Shown: positions 47,781 to 57,739 of the stretch, one piece after another
Position numbering within the stretch: position 1 is the stretch's first letter
Layout: each line of letters starts with the position of its first letter
The notes under the pieces: generated by a model
What the model was told of the DNA's origin: nothing
What the model saw: the letters and a program-made list of their open reading frames with translations, nothing else
Database searches by the model: none
Source: Haliscomenobacter sp.
Lineage (GTDB): Bacteria > Bacteroidota > Bacteroidia > Chitinophagales > Saprospiraceae
Assembly (NCBI RefSeq): GCF_016718685.1
Contig: NZ_JADKCX010000020.1
Span: forward strand, 1 to 64,000
Length of the DNA: 64,000 nt
Reading direction: 5' to 3'
Translations under genes and position numbers: made by a program

Positions 47781-48917
47781 TTAAACATAGCTATTCGCAT
47801 TGATTAACGGATTGGCGTACATCTCCAACAAATACCTCCTTCCGGCATCATCAGCATCATTTTTCAACAACTTGATCTGATCCTCAAAGAAATGGGTATG
47901 CCATTCCAATTCTTCCAAAGAATAATGCTGGATATAGGTTCTGGACTCGTTCAATAAATCATAAGCAATGTAATTGACCGGACGCAATTCGTAATGCAGG
48001 TGGATGGACTTGTCGATCATTTCTGCCAAAGTCTCCAATTGTTTTTTGCTGTTTTCTTCTACTTTCAGGGCTTCGAGTCCGTCGTTGAGCACTTCCCCAA
48101 AATGAAAATGGACCCGACCTTTTTGGCCTTTGATGCCCAGGAGCATGTATTCTACATCCTGCTGGAAATTCTTTTTAAAGTCAGGGTTGGCCAGTTTATT
48201 GAGGTATTCCTGGGTTTTGAGTAGACCACAGGGATCGTATTCGTAAGAAATAGCAACAGGTACGATGTTTAATTTTTGAAAATGTTGCACGAGGTCTTTT
48301 TTGCCACTCAAACCCAACATGGTCAACAAACCCACCTGGGTGCGGTCGTTGCCATCTTTGGCGCGGCCTTCACGTTGGGCAATCCAAACCGAAGCATTTT
48401 TTTTGCTGATGAGGTCGAGGATGTAGGTGGAGAGCTGCATGGAATAACCATAGAGTTCGCGGGGAGTGCCCGTTCTTTTCACCACAAAACTTTTGTTGAT
48501 GCGGAATAGCAACTCGGAGATGCGGTGCATCATCAGGTTATCCCCAATGGCAATTTGGCTAGTGTCAAAGTTATTTTCAAACAAGACAATGTTCAAAAAC
48601 GCGGAATCCAGTACAATGTCGCGGTGATTGGAGATAAACAAGTAGCGCTCATTCGGGTTGAGGTGTTCAAAACCGCTGGCGCTCAGCTCAGTAATGCTGG
48701 CTTTTTGAATGACTTTGAGAAAAGGAGCGACAATTTTGGTTTGAAAATCAGCAGCAGTATGGATCTCTTCTTTGGCGTGTAGAATGTGGTTCAACAAGGG
48801 TTCCGGCAAAAAAAGCTTCATGCCATCCAAAAAGCCTTGATAACTAAACAACTCTTCAATGGCTGCTTCAATTTCATCATCGCGAAAGGGTTCGAGGCGA
48901 AAGGGTGTTTCTTGCAT
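47781..48917 (-). CDS. acyltransferase of the 1-acyl-glycerol-3-phosphate type
   Basis: This 378-residue protein carries the acyltransferase motif FISNHRDIVLDSAF (NH-x-D type) near residue 100 and later blocks with FVVKRTG and WIAQREGRAKDG, which correspond to motifs for glycerol phosphate binding. The start at 48917 (MQETPFRLEPF) is chosen. An upstream in-frame stretch of 44 residues has no conserved pattern. It probably acylates a phospholipid precursor or lipid at the inner membrane. It has no strong helix, so it is peripheral. Confidence 0.82.
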   Translation of the reverse strand: MQETPFRLEPFRDDEIEAAIEELFSYQGFLDGMKLFLPEPLLNHILHAKEEIHTAADFQTKIVAPFLKVIQKASITELSASGFEHLNPNERYLFISNHRDIVLDSAFLNIVLFENNFDTSQIAIGDNLMMHRISELLFRINKSFVVKRTGTPRELYGYSMQLSTYILDLISKKNASVWIAQREGRAKDGNDRTQVGLLTMLGLSGKKDLVQHFQKLNIVPVAISYEYDPCGLLKTQEYLNKLANPDFKKNFQQDVEYMLLGIKGQKGRVHFHFGEVLNDGLEALKVEENSKKQLETLAEMIDKSIHLHYELRPVNYIAYDLLNESRTYIQHYSLEELEWHTHFFEDQIKLLKNDADDAGRRYLLEMYANPLINANSYV

Positions 48918-49123
48918 AAAGGATTTCTTTTGAGGGTATTTGGGTTTGTGGGAACTGTGGAGGGCAAATTTATGAAAAATTAAGGGAAGGACAAACCGGG
49001 GTTGAATTTGATTCCATCTTAAAAACACGCCAATCGGGGAGTTCAACACGTGTTATTTAGTAGTGGACACACTTGTTTGATGCATTCAGAGGGCCAGCTT
49101 ATTTTTGGATAAATAAGTTACCA

Positions 49124-51225
49124 ATGCGAAATAAACAATTTTTCAGCTTAGGATACATCCTTTTGCCTGCTCGTCAGTAATTTTCTTTTGGCACAAGACC
49201 GTACTCTGCTTTTTCAAGGCAACGTGTTGGATAGTCTAAGCAAGGAAGCATTGGTGTTTGTAAATATTCGCATCGTAGGAAGCACGCTCGGTACCAGTAC
49301 CAACCTAGATGGTAGGTTTCAACTGCTGGTGAAATCTGGCGATCAAATCCGTTCAGCAACGTGGGCTACGAAGACAAAAATTGTAATTAGTGCAGAAACA
49401 TTTGGAATGAAGTGATTGAATTATCCAAAGATGCTACTGATGATTCGTTGTTACCGTAAGACCGGCCGGTCATTGATGCATTGATTAATCGCAGGACAAC
49501 AATCCAGATGAATACTCCTCTTCCAACTACTTATAACAAAACCATTACCAGATCACGGAAGAATCAAATTGGTAGCGCAATCAAAACAGGCTTAAAAGGC
49601 TCAGCAGTATAAAAAAACTCGATCTCAGCCTGCAGGATCAAATGTATTGTGGTTAAAAGAACCAGGGGGGCGCAAGACCGAATCAAACCAAAGAGTTGAT
49701 TCTAGCACATAAATCATCAATGCCCAATGATTTTTCGCTAGGTTTTATCCCAACTGATTTTCAGCCATTGGGGTTTTATTCTGAAATTATCAAACTGGAT
49801 GCTCTTGGGCAAACTTATGTCAATCCTTGGTAAATGTTGGGATCCTTCAGCTGAACACCTTATTCAAGGGGTCCCATTTTCTGTCTCCCAAACAAAACTT
49901 CCAGTGGGGCTTTTTATTCAATAGCGGGGTACGCCCTTGAAATGTATTGCGGAACTGTAGATACGTTAAGTAAATTCCGGTGGGATTCAGCAACGGTCGT
50001 AAAATGAGCGCCGCTTGGTTTCCTGAAATATTGGCGAATGTCGAACATGGGCAAACGAACTCGGAAGATTCAAATCAATATTCCGAGCTCGGAGGGTGCA
50101 ATCCAACGATTCCGAAAACATTTTCCCAAACGAGAGAAAAATCCCTCTGGTCCCGATTTTGGCGACCCCAGCGGAGCAATACTTACCTTTATTGGGTACT
50201 GTAAACCACTCAAACCGATCCATTTTTAAAAATTTACATGGATTGGCATTTTGGCTCTGATCGTGGCGAAGGCGGGTGTTCGCTTGCGTGAGCGATTTTG
50301 CTAAATTCACAAGTATGAAGGAACGCGTTGGGGACTTGGGGGGTTCATTTCGGAATGTCCTGGTTCTGGGGGCTACACTGGTTGGCATAAGGATCGCTTG
50401 GGGGTACTTCAAATAAAACCCTCAGCACGCTGATTTAAAATTGAAAGTGAGTTTATTCAAGGCGGCCGGGTGTTATGTTGAGCTGGGCGTTACTTTTTAG
50501 GTTTGATGGGGGCGAAACGTCTGATGTATTTGGAGCCAGCCCAAGGGTGGCAAATTAATCTTTCTTCTTGGAGAACGGATATCATCTCGATATTTTATGG
50601 TATCGATAAAAAATGAGCGCTTAATCTGCGCGTTGGCTTTAATCTGCGTTGGCCCATTTGAAAAGCTCTACAAATCCGATAATCTTGAATCATTCTTGTC
50701 AGCTTTCCCATTAGACTTACAGGGGCAACTTTGGTACCAATGACAGTTGGTTCGCTCATTTTGCCTCAACCTTTGGACGCTTTGTGCGGGTAATGTGGGG
50801 AGTGTTCCATACCTTACTTATTCAACATTCCTGGAGCAATCTTGATCAGGTTTCAGATTTTGGTCCCTCAGCATTTCAAGTGGCTGGTTTTTGAGTTCCG
50901 GAGATCAATTGCGCCTGTTTTGGGAACAAACTTTGGTGAGCTATTGTTAAATCCAAATCTCCTTTTTAAACTCCTTAGCCTGGTACAGCATGTTGGGTTT
51001 AGTCATGCATCAAAAAGAGAAGTTCACCATAATTTAACATTTGATACCATGAAAAAAGGCTATTACGAGAGTGGACTTTACCTTCGTGATATCTTGCGGG
51101 TGCCATATTATGACATGTTTTACCTCAATTTTGGCATTGGTGGGATGATGCGTTGGGGGCCCTACCGCCGAATGGAAAGCAAAGAGAATTTTGCCTTTCA
51201 GTTCATGATCGGTATTGGTTTTTGA
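49124..51225 (+). pseudogene. decayed DUF5686 / CarboxypepD_reg-like gene
   Basis: Recognisable pieces appear in order but in changing frames. They are a signal-like start and LFQGNVLDSLSKEALVFVNIRIVG and GTSTNLDGRF (carboxypeptidase-regulatory-like domain), then IELSKDAT, NKTITRSRKNQIGSA, FSLGFIPTDFQPLGFYSE and IIKLDALGQTYVNPW. The C-terminal barrel end is GMMRWGPYRRMESKENFAF. Frames change and stop every 30-150 bases throughout, far denser than elsewhere in the window. It is either a true pseudogene of an outer-membrane DUF5686 protein or a stretch of poor-quality sequence. Confidence 0.7.
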
Positions 51226-51278
51226 TACCCGAATAAATTTTCCAGGTTCATTTTTGACATCAATTAAAGTCCAACAAC

Positions 51279-51995
51279 ATGAAACAAATGATACTTTTGG
51301 CGGCAATCGTTTTGACGTTTAAGGTGGCAGGTATTGCCCAAACTGACTCCATAACGAATCCCAATCGCGAGTTCAAACATGGTTATTTCCTGCGAACTTC
51401 CAGCTTTTTTTTCAGCACCAACCTTAGTGCTATTTGGCTGCAAAACATGCAACAATTTTTAAAAGAGCGAGACCTGGCCAAGGATACTCGTTACGTAATC
51501 AATATCCCTTTCGAAACGGGCTTTCGGTTCAATGACTGGTTTTTTAGTTTGAATATGGCCATTACTACTCCTTTCTTTGGGGATGATGCTTTTAACCCTA
51601 AAATGTTCACAACCACAATGCACACGGAAAGAACTGTGTTTAAAACCAGAAATTACCGTTTTAATGTCGGCTTGGGGGCCTCATTGTACCAATATGCCAT
51701 ATCCATTCAGCAGGAAGAACCCGATCGACAAGTCAATTTTAATGACCTATTGAACACTACTTTCCGCAGAACTCCGGTTTTATCCAATCGAGGAGGAGCT
51801 TTCGATGTGGCGGTTTCTTTGACCAACCGAGAAAAAAGGCCGATCTCTATTGAAAATTGTTTCCGCCTAGGTTACCGCCGTGGATTTAAAAGATACAAAT
51901 GGAAATCCGAGTCATTCCAGTTGATCAACGCGCCTAGCGATCAGTTGGATATGATTTATTTTCAATACCTGGTCTCTATTTCCAGAAACCGTTGA
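51279..51995 (+). CDS. secreted or outer-membrane protein of unknown function
   Basis: This 238-residue protein has a signal peptide (MILLAAIVLTFKVAGIAQ) and alternating hydrophobic-polar strands (FFFSTNLSAIWLQ, YRFNVGLGASLYQYAISI, FRLGYRRGFKRYKW) that suggest a small beta-barrel. No family is recognised. It starts 54 bases after the DUF5686 remnant and is followed after 3 bases by another small gene, so the three may have been an operon. Confidence 0.65.
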   Translation: MKQMILLAAIVLTFKVAGIAQTDSITNPNREFKHGYFLRTSSFFFSTNLSAIWLQNMQQFLKERDLAKDTRYVINIPFETGFRFNDWFFSLNMAITTPFFGDDAFNPKMFTTTMHTERTVFKTRNYRFNVGLGASLYQYAISIQQEEPDRQVNFNDLLNTTFRRTPVLSNRGGAFDVAVSLTNREKRPISIENCFRLGYRRGFKRYKWKSESFQLINAPSDQLDMIYFQYLVSISRNR

Positions 51996-51998
51996 GCC

Positions 51999-52313
51999 AT
52001 GGAAAAACTCAGTTTGATTGTCGGTATTTTCCTTTGTTTTGCCAGCAGCGAGCCAGTCGAAAAAGCAACACTTATTTTGTACCGAGGGCGTGAATTTTTA
52101 GGCAATGCCCACGAAATCAGGGTAAACGACAAATTGGTCGCTAACTTAGCAGCCAATGCCTACATTGAGGTATACGTAAGTCCCGGAAAAACCAGCATCG
52201 AATCCTCCATTTATCGAGGCAGCAAAAGAGTTTTTCGACTTGTAACCGAACCTGCTCAGGTTTATTACATTAAAGCTTATGAAGAAGTTGATTTTTGGAT
52301 CGTTACCTCGTAA
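51999..52313 (+). CDS. small secreted protein, DUF2846-like
   Basis: The 104 residues comprise a short hydrophobic start (LSLIVGIFLCFAS) and a beta-rich domain with TLILYRGREFLGNAHEIRVNDKLVANL and YVSPGKTSIESSIY. The pattern resembles DUF2846 lipoprotein-like domains (small-molecule or lipid-related, function unknown). Only the weak similarity supports this. It begins 3 bases after the previous stop. Confidence 0.5.
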   Translation: MEKLSLIVGIFLCFASSEPVEKATLILYRGREFLGNAHEIRVNDKLVANLAANAYIEVYVSPGKTSIESSIYRGSKRVFRLVTEPAQVYYIKAYEEVDFWIVTS

Positions 52314-52356
52314 TGGCAGCGGTTGATGTTGAAACCGCAAAAAAAGAAATGAAAAA

Positions 52357-53433
52357 ATGCCGCAAAACCGAAAAAGTCAGACAGCCGGAATAACTTCCAA
52401 ATCGAGATTAGATGTGATTTCGGTGCTGGTCGCAAGCCTGGCTTTAGGCTACTTGGGCTGGCGTTTTTTGCAGGTATACATCAATGATCTTGACAATGAA
52501 TCCGAGGAAATATCTGCACTTATCCGATATTTTTCAGGGATTTTGCTTGAATTGCTGCTGGTGTGGGGGATTGCACACCTTAATTTCCGGCTGGTTTTTT
52601 TGAAGTTTTTTAGCCACAATGCTTCCGCCATTCGCGGGTTGTATTGGGTTTGGATTGCACTGTTGGCCTTGTTGTGGTTTGCACTGCTGGAAAGGCGAAC
52701 TTTTTATGAGCCCAACTATGCCGACGAAAATGTGTTGTTGACTTTTTTGTTGACCACTTTTGTCATTGGTTATGCTTACAGCGCCGATTATTTTCGCACC
52801 CGAAGGCTACAATTGGCTTTGTTGAAAGAAAAAAAAGAAGCTGAACTGAACGTGCTCAAGGCCCAGATTAAACCCCATTTTTTGTTCAACACCCTGAACA
52901 TCATTTACAATTCTGCCCAAAAACACGACGACGAAGAGACTGCACAGTTGATTCTGGAATTGTCACAGTTGTTGCGTTTTAGCATCCAGGAAGCAACGCA
53001 AGCATACACCAGCTTGCAAAGTGAAGTTTCTTTTTTGGAGCGCTACATCCATTTTCAACGCTTGCGTTTACCCCAGAAAAGTAATGTGGACATCCAAACC
53101 AGCCTGGAGGGTAGGTTTAATGAAGGTCAAATTGCTCCATTGTTGTTGATTCCTTTTGTTGAAAATGCCTTTCAGTACGGTGTCAGCATGAATGAGCCTT
53201 GTTTCATTCATGTGGATTTAATGGTTCAAAACAAACTGCTTTCCCTGCATGTACGCAACAGCATTGCACCCAATGCCAATGCTAAAAGAGGTCTGGGTAC
53301 CGGAATCCACAATACCCGCGAGCGCCTGGCATTGTTGTACGCCCAGCGTCATAGTTTGCACATTCAGGCGGATGAAAAAGTATTTCAAGTTGAACTGACC
53401 CTGGATTTAAGTCCAGAAAACCCGACACCATGA
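52357..53433 (+). CDS. LytS-type sensor histidine kinase
   Basis: The 358 residues comprise four predicted membrane helices (SVLVASLALGYLGW, ILLELLLVWGIAHL, GLYWVWIALLALLWF, LTFLLTTFVIGYAYS) and a His_kinase domain with AQIKPHFLFNTLNIIYNS (phospho-acceptor His, about 170). A HATPase region has LLLIPFVENAFQYG. It lacks a periplasmic sensor loop of any size, so it likely senses membrane-embedded cues or a partner. The regulator gene overlaps its stop (ATGA). Confidence 0.92.
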   Translation: MPQNRKSQTAGITSKSRLDVISVLVASLALGYLGWRFLQVYINDLDNESEEISALIRYFSGILLELLLVWGIAHLNFRLVFLKFFSHNASAIRGLYWVWIALLALLWFALLERRTFYEPNYADENVLLTFLLTTFVIGYAYSADYFRTRRLQLALLKEKKEAELNVLKAQIKPHFLFNTLNIIYNSAQKHDDEETAQLILELSQLLRFSIQEATQAYTSLQSEVSFLERYIHFQRLRLPQKSNVDIQTSLEGRFNEGQIAPLLLIPFVENAFQYGVSMNEPCFIHVDLMVQNKLLSLHVRNSIAPNANAKRGLGTGIHNTRERLALLYAQRHSLHIQADEKVFQVELTLDLSPENPTP

Positions 53434-54134
53434 TCAATGCCATCGCCATCGACGACGAACCTTCTGCACTCGAAGTCCTGGAACGTTATGCCAACAAAGT
53501 GCCTTTTGTGCAGCTTAAAAAGGTGTTTTACAGTACTGCGGATGCCCTGGCGTATTTGCATGCCGAACCTGTCCAGTTGATTTTTTTGGACATCCAAATG
53601 CCCGATATGCTGGGTACGGATTTCGCCCGCTTGATTCAACTTGAAAAAGTACAAATCATTTTTACGACCGCTCACGCCGAATTTGCCCTGGAAGGTTTTA
53701 ACCTCAAGGCTCTGGATTATTTGCTCAAACCTTTTGATTTTGGCCGTTTTTTGCAGGCTTGCAACCGAGTATTGGAACTGGTGAACAACAAACCCGCCGA
53801 AGAGGAATCCAGTATTTTTGTCAAAGAGGGATACGATTGGGTACGGGTGAACCTGGATGAAGTGCTGTACATCCAGTCGGATACCAATCTTTTGTTTATT
53901 CATGAGCAACACCGCAGAATTACCACCCGAATGACGGTAGCAGAAATGCTCTCCATTCTGCCACCCGAGCGTTTTGCCAGGGTTCACAAGTCCTACATTG
54001 TGGCCCTCGAAGCGGTTCAAAAAATTGAAAAGCACCAATTGACTTTGGGTAAACATACGGTACCACTGGCCGCAGCATATCGGGATGCACTAGAGGAAAG
54101 ATTGTTGAGGAAAAAAAATAAACGTGGTGAATGA
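53430..54134 (+). CDS. LytTR-family response regulator
   Basis: The 234 residues comprise a receiver domain with AIDDEPSALEVL, phospho-acceptor Asp in IFLDIQMPD (about residue 54) and YLLKPFDFG, then a LytTR DNA-binding domain (RVNLDEVLYIQSDTNLLFIHE, RFARVHKSYIVALEAV). It is translationally coupled to the preceding kinase. Targets are unknown. Confidence 0.92.
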   Translation: MINAIAIDDEPSALEVLERYANKVPFVQLKKVFYSTADALAYLHAEPVQLIFLDIQMPDMLGTDFARLIQLEKVQIIFTTAHAEFALEGFNLKALDYLLKPFDFGRFLQACNRVLELVNNKPAEEESSIFVKEGYDWVRVNLDEVLYIQSDTNLLFIHEQHRRITTRMTVAEMLSILPPERFARVHKSYIVALEAVQKIEKHQLTLGKHTVPLAAAYRDALEERLLRKKNKRGE

Positions 54135-54209
54135 CGAATTTCTCGAATGACGAGTGACGAATAATACTTCACTCTGCCGATTATTCGTCATTCGAAAAAT
54201 TCGTCATTC
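54132..54209. repeat. dispersed palindromic repeat, copy 2
   Basis: This 78-base palindrome of TGACGAAT/ATTCGTCA units has the same arrangement as copy 1 at 5330-5408. It begins at the stop codon of the LytTR gene and ends 12 bases before the converging cyclophilin gene. Confidence 0.8.
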
Positions 54210-54221
54210 AAATAAGAAATA

Positions 54222-54701
54222 TCATCCTTCTACAATGCTGATTTTTACAATCTTATCCCCCTGGCGGATGGTATCTACCACTTCCTGACCTTCTTGCACC
54301 TGGCCAAATACGGTGTGTTTACCATTGAGGTGAGGCTGTGGGGAGTGGGTGATGAAGAATTGACTGCCGTTGCTGTTCGGACCAGCATTAGCCATAGAGA
54401 GTGAACCTGTTCCGTGCGTCAGCGGATTACCAACGAATTCATCGGCAAATTTGTATCCGGCGCCGCCGCGGCCAGTCCCGGTTGGGTCACCGCCCTGGAT
54501 CATAAAATTACTGATGACGCGGTGAAACGTGATGCCATCGTAAAACCCTTGGCTGGCCAAAAAAACGAAATTGTTGACCGTTTTGGGGGCATGTTCAGGG
54601 AAAAGTTGAATGACGATGTCGCCTTTATCGGTACTGAGGGTAGCCACGTATGATTTCGTTGTGTCGATCTGCATGGCAGGTGGAGTAGACCATTGTTGCA
54701 T
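54222..54701 (-). CDS. cyclophilin-type peptidyl-prolyl isomerase
   Basis: This 159-residue cyclophilin has motifs [39 protein letters not shown] and [11 protein letters not shown]. Active-site Arg and Phe residues are present. It has no signal peptide, so it is cytoplasmic. The start at 54701 ([19 protein letters not shown]) is chosen; an in-frame start at 54734 adds a basic stretch that looks untranslated. Confidence 0.93.
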   Translation of the reverse strand: MQQWSTPPAMQIDTTKSYVATLSTDKGDIVIQLFPEHAPKTVNNFVFLASQGFYDGITFHRVISNFMIQGGDPTGTGRGGAGYKFADEFVGNPLTHGTGSLSMANAGPNSNGSQFFITHSPQPHLNGKHTVFGQVQEGQEVVDTIRQGDKIVKISIVEG

Positions 54702-54771
54702 AAAGCGGATTTTTTTTGCAAACATAGAAAGCATTTTTCAAAAGCCTGTTGATTTTATTTATTTTTAAGGC

Positions 54772-56124
54772 ATGTCAGATCCATACCTACTCCGTGTTGA
54801 TGCCATTCAGGAGCCTCCCGTTTCCTTCGCGCAGCGTTTGAAACACTTGGGGCCGGGCTTTATTCTTTCCGCTGCCATCGTTGGTTCCGGTGAATTGATT
54901 GCCACTACGGCCCTGGGGGCCAAAGCTGGGTTTGTGGCTTTTTGGGTCATTATCCTCAGTTGTTTGGTCAAGGTGGCGGTGCAGGTACAATTTGCCAAAC
55001 ACACCATTTTGACCGGCCAAACCGCGATGCAAACCCTGGATATGCTGCCCGGCCCACGCATCGGCAAAGCCCGCTGGACGGTGGTGTTGTATTTCCTGAT
55101 TATGCTGATTAAACTGATCCAGATGGGGGGCATCATTGGTGGCGTAGCCCTGGTGATGTACATGATCGTGCCACAGGTGTCGGTATTAGCATGGGCTTTG
55201 ATCATGGCGCCATTAAGCTCCTTGTTGGTATTTCGGGGGTATTATGGATTTATTGAAAAAACGTCTTTGATTTTGATCACTGGGTTTACGCTCTTTGCCA
55301 TTGCAGCCGTATTTTTCCTACAATATACTCCCTATGCCTTGTCCTGGAATCAACTGGCAACGGGGCTTTCTTTTAGCTTGCCTGCTTCAGCCGTAATGTA
55401 TGCTTTTGGTGCATTCGGGATTACGGGGATCGGTGGAGAAGAAATCATTTATTACAACTATTGGTGCCTTGAAAAAGGTTATGCTGCCCATACTGGCCCA
55501 CGTGACGATTCCGCCGCATGGGAAGAAAGAGCGCGTGGCTGGATCAAGGTGATGCACACTGATGCCATTTGTAGTATGGTGCTGTACACTACGGTTACCG
55601 CAGCCTTTTTTATCCTGGGAGCAGCCATATTGCATACCCGCCAGGTGGTTCCCGAAGGTTACCAATTGTTAGAGGTATTGTCCAGTATTTTTACGGAAAG
55701 TTTGGGCCCTTGGGCCAGGGTATTTTTTATGGTGGGTGCTTTTTTTGTCCTGTATTCGACCTTGTTTTCTGCTCTGGCATCCTGGGGACGTTTGTTCAGC
55801 GACATCTTCAGCCAGTTCGGCTGGATTGATTTTTATGATGTAAAACAACGCCAGCGCAGTATTGCCATCTTGTCCTGGATCTTCCCCCTGGTTTGGGCGG
55901 TCCTGTTTATTTTCATCAAATTGCCTTTAATTATGGTGCTCAGTGGCGGCATCGCCGGGTCGGTGCTGTTGATCATGGTGGTGTATGCCACCTGGTACTT
56001 TCGTTATCGATGCAGTACCGGGAAGTTTGATGTGTCCTTGCCGTCTGATGTATTGTTCTGGATCAGCATTCTGGCAATTTTGGGCGTGAGTGTTTATGGA
56101 GTATATCAAGTGTTTATGGGATAA
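54772..56124 (+). CDS. Nramp-related transporter without canonical metal-site motifs
   Basis: This 450-residue protein has about 11 helices and the Nramp fold signature HLGPGFILSAAIVGSGELIATTALGA. True Nramp proteins have DPGN in helix 1 and MPH in helix 6 as metal ligands. Here the helix-1 position reads VGSGEL and helix 6 reads GAFGITGIGGEEII, so divalent-metal transport in the usual way is doubtful. Related NrMT/aluminium-type and magnesium-type Nramp-related transporters use other residues. The substrate is unknown. It is an integral membrane protein, divergent from the cyclophilin gene. Confidence 0.85.
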   Translation: MSDPYLLRVDAIQEPPVSFAQRLKHLGPGFILSAAIVGSGELIATTALGAKAGFVAFWVIILSCLVKVAVQVQFAKHTILTGQTAMQTLDMLPGPRIGKARWTVVLYFLIMLIKLIQMGGIIGGVALVMYMIVPQVSVLAWALIMAPLSSLLVFRGYYGFIEKTSLILITGFTLFAIAAVFFLQYTPYALSWNQLATGLSFSLPASAVMYAFGAFGITGIGGEEIIYYNYWCLEKGYAAHTGPRDDSAAWEERARGWIKVMHTDAICSMVLYTTVTAAFFILGAAILHTRQVVPEGYQLLEVLSSIFTESLGPWARVFFMVGAFFVLYSTLFSALASWGRLFSDIFSQFGWIDFYDVKQRQRSIAILSWIFPLVWAVLFIFIKLPLIMVLSGGIAGSVLLIMVVYATWYFRYRCSTGKFDVSLPSDVLFWISILAILGVSVYGVYQVFMG

Positions 56125-56131
56125 AACAAGC

Positions 56132-56995
56132 TCAAAATAACCAGGTATACGCCCCTTCAAATTCCCTCGCCCAAAATGCTTCGCTGTGATTGCCATCTTT
56201 AGGTAGCGCGGTATAGAATCTGCGCTTGGTAAACCCAGCTTCTTTCAACACTTTAGCCATACGTTCCATTGGAGCAACCATTTCTGCTTTGCCTTCCAGC
56301 GCGCCAGTAAACATGTAGATTTTGAGTTTTTTGGCCTTGGGCCCTTTGGTCTTGGCGAATTCAAAGGCGGCTTCGGAATGCCAAAAAGAAGGAGAAAACA
56401 CCCCGGTACGCCCAAACACATCAGGGTATTCCAGCGCGGCGTAAAAAGCAATCAAACCTCCCATCGATGAGCCAATCACCGCCGTAGATTCCGGGCCTTT
56501 TAAAGTCCTGAAATTTTTGTCAACATAGGGTTTGAGCGTTTCCACCATAAATTTGGTGTACGCTACACCTTCACCCTTACCAAAGCGGGGGTGATCCCAG
56601 GGCGCGTATTCACCCATGCGTTTTTCCCCCCCGTTGTCGATGCCAATCACAATGCAAGATCTGTTTTGCGTTTTAGCCAGGTTGTTGAGGGTTTCATCAA
56701 CGCGCCATTCCCCGGCAAAGCTGGTTTTGGCATCAAAGAGGTTTTGGCCATCCTGCATGTACAAAACGGGGTAACGTTTTTTGCCTTGTTCGTAGTCAAG
56801 GGGCAGATACACCCAAATGCGGCGTTTGCGCTGGAGTTGGGGGATGTCAAAGTCGGTCGCAAGAATTTTGACATTTGCCGCCGCTGTACTCTCCTGAAAA
56901 TGATGAGGAGTAGCCAAACTTTGGGCAAAAGCTTTTTTATTCCGTGCAGTTATGCCACTCATGGTGCTTAATATTATCAAAAACAGGATGTTCAT
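56132..56995 (-). CDS. esterase D-like alpha/beta hydrolase
   Basis: This 287-residue protein has an N-terminal hydrophobic signal (MNILFLIILSTMSG) and a PF00756-type alpha/beta hydrolase. The features are RIWVYLPLDYEQGKKRYPVLYMQDGQNLFD, oxyanion region IDNG, the GSSMGG nucleophile elbow, and a late histidine in GNHSEAFW. Such esterases include siderophore (Fes/IroE-like) and feruloyl esterases. Substrate is not determined. It is likely periplasmic and ends 8 bases from the Nramp-related gene on the opposite strand. Confidence 0.85.
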   Translation of the reverse strand: MNILFLIILSTMSGITARNKKAFAQSLATPHHFQESTAAANVKILATDFDIPQLQRKRRIWVYLPLDYEQGKKRYPVLYMQDGQNLFDAKTSFAGEWRVDETLNNLAKTQNRSCIVIGIDNGGEKRMGEYAPWDHPRFGKGEGVAYTKFMVETLKPYVDKNFRTLKGPESTAVIGSSMGGLIAFYAALEYPDVFGRTGVFSPSFWHSEAAFEFAKTKGPKAKKLKIYMFTGALEGKAEMVAPMERMAKVLKEAGFTKRRFYTALPKDGNHSEAFWAREFEGAYTWLF

Positions 56996-57038
56996 TTTGG
57001 TGCCGAGTTGATAAAAGGTGCTGCAAAGGTAAGCTAAA

Positions 57039-57644
57039 TCAAAGTTTGTTCAAAGCGATGTGCATTTGTACCTGATTGGGCGAAAACCCAATGCTGCTCT
57101 GATTCAAAATGGACTTGAGCTTGGGGTTGTCATTGGCCAGGATGGCATGTAGGGAAAGGTCGAAGACGAATAGAAATGCCCCCTGGATGAGGATAGAGCG
57201 CCCAAAACCGCGCAAACGTTCGGCGTTTTTAAGGTCACGCTGACCCCGTTCCAGCAAGTATGCGCCCCCCAGCATGTAGCCTACATCCAATCCGGCGTTG
57301 AACAATAGGATTTTTTGTATTTTGTAGTGCTCTTGCACGCTGCGGTAGGTGTCCCAACTGCTGTAGTCGGTGTGCATGGTACCCAGATAACCGAGGGTGG
57401 CAATGCCCAGGTTGACCGCTCCCCAACCGATTTGCATTTGTTGAAAAGCGCGGTTTTCACCCGTGGTTTGACCAAGGCGAATTGCGCCGAGGGCCATGTT
57501 GCCCAGTGCCCAACTGCCGAGCACGAGCATACCTTTGCGTTGCTTGTCGAGGCGGGATTCGTGGATGGGGGAGAAGAGGGCGGATTGGGTGAAGGCGTAA
57601 CTCAGCAATAAACTGAAGAAAAGCAGGAGAATGGGCTTTTTCAT
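57039..57644 (-). CDS. secreted/membrane protein of unknown function (DUF6992-like)
   Basis: This 201-residue protein has a signal peptide (MKKPILLLFFSLLLSYAFTQ) and alternating helices (MLVLGSWALGNMALGAIRLG, GWGAVNLGIATLGYL, KILLFNAGLDVGYMLGGAYL, GAFLFVFDLSLHAIL). It resembles DUF6992-like membrane proteins. The start at 57644 is the signal-peptide Met; an in-frame upstream start at 57719 is unlikely. No function is inferred. Confidence 0.65.
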   Translation of the reverse strand: MKKPILLLFFSLLLSYAFTQSALFSPIHESRLDKQRKGMLVLGSWALGNMALGAIRLGQTTGENRAFQQMQIGWGAVNLGIATLGYLGTMHTDYSSWDTYRSVQEHYKIQKILLFNAGLDVGYMLGGAYLLERGQRDLKNAERLRGFGRSILIQGAFLFVFDLSLHAILANDNPKLKSILNQSSIGFSPNQVQMHIALNKL

Positions 57645-57702
57645 GGAAGTTTTCCCATTTGAACCAGGGAAGGTGCCAAAGGTTTTGAAAACCACTAGAA
57701 AT

Positions 57703-57737
57703 AAAAAAACTTCTGCCAATTCTCATGACAGAAGTTT
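57703..57737 (-). terminator. terminator of tRNA-Leu transcript
   Basis: 9-bp arms AAACTTCTG (57707-57715) and CAGAAGTTT (57729-57737) are followed on the minus strand by a T-run. It lies 3 bases past the tRNA-Leu 3' end. Confidence 0.8.
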
Positions 57738-57739
57738 CG

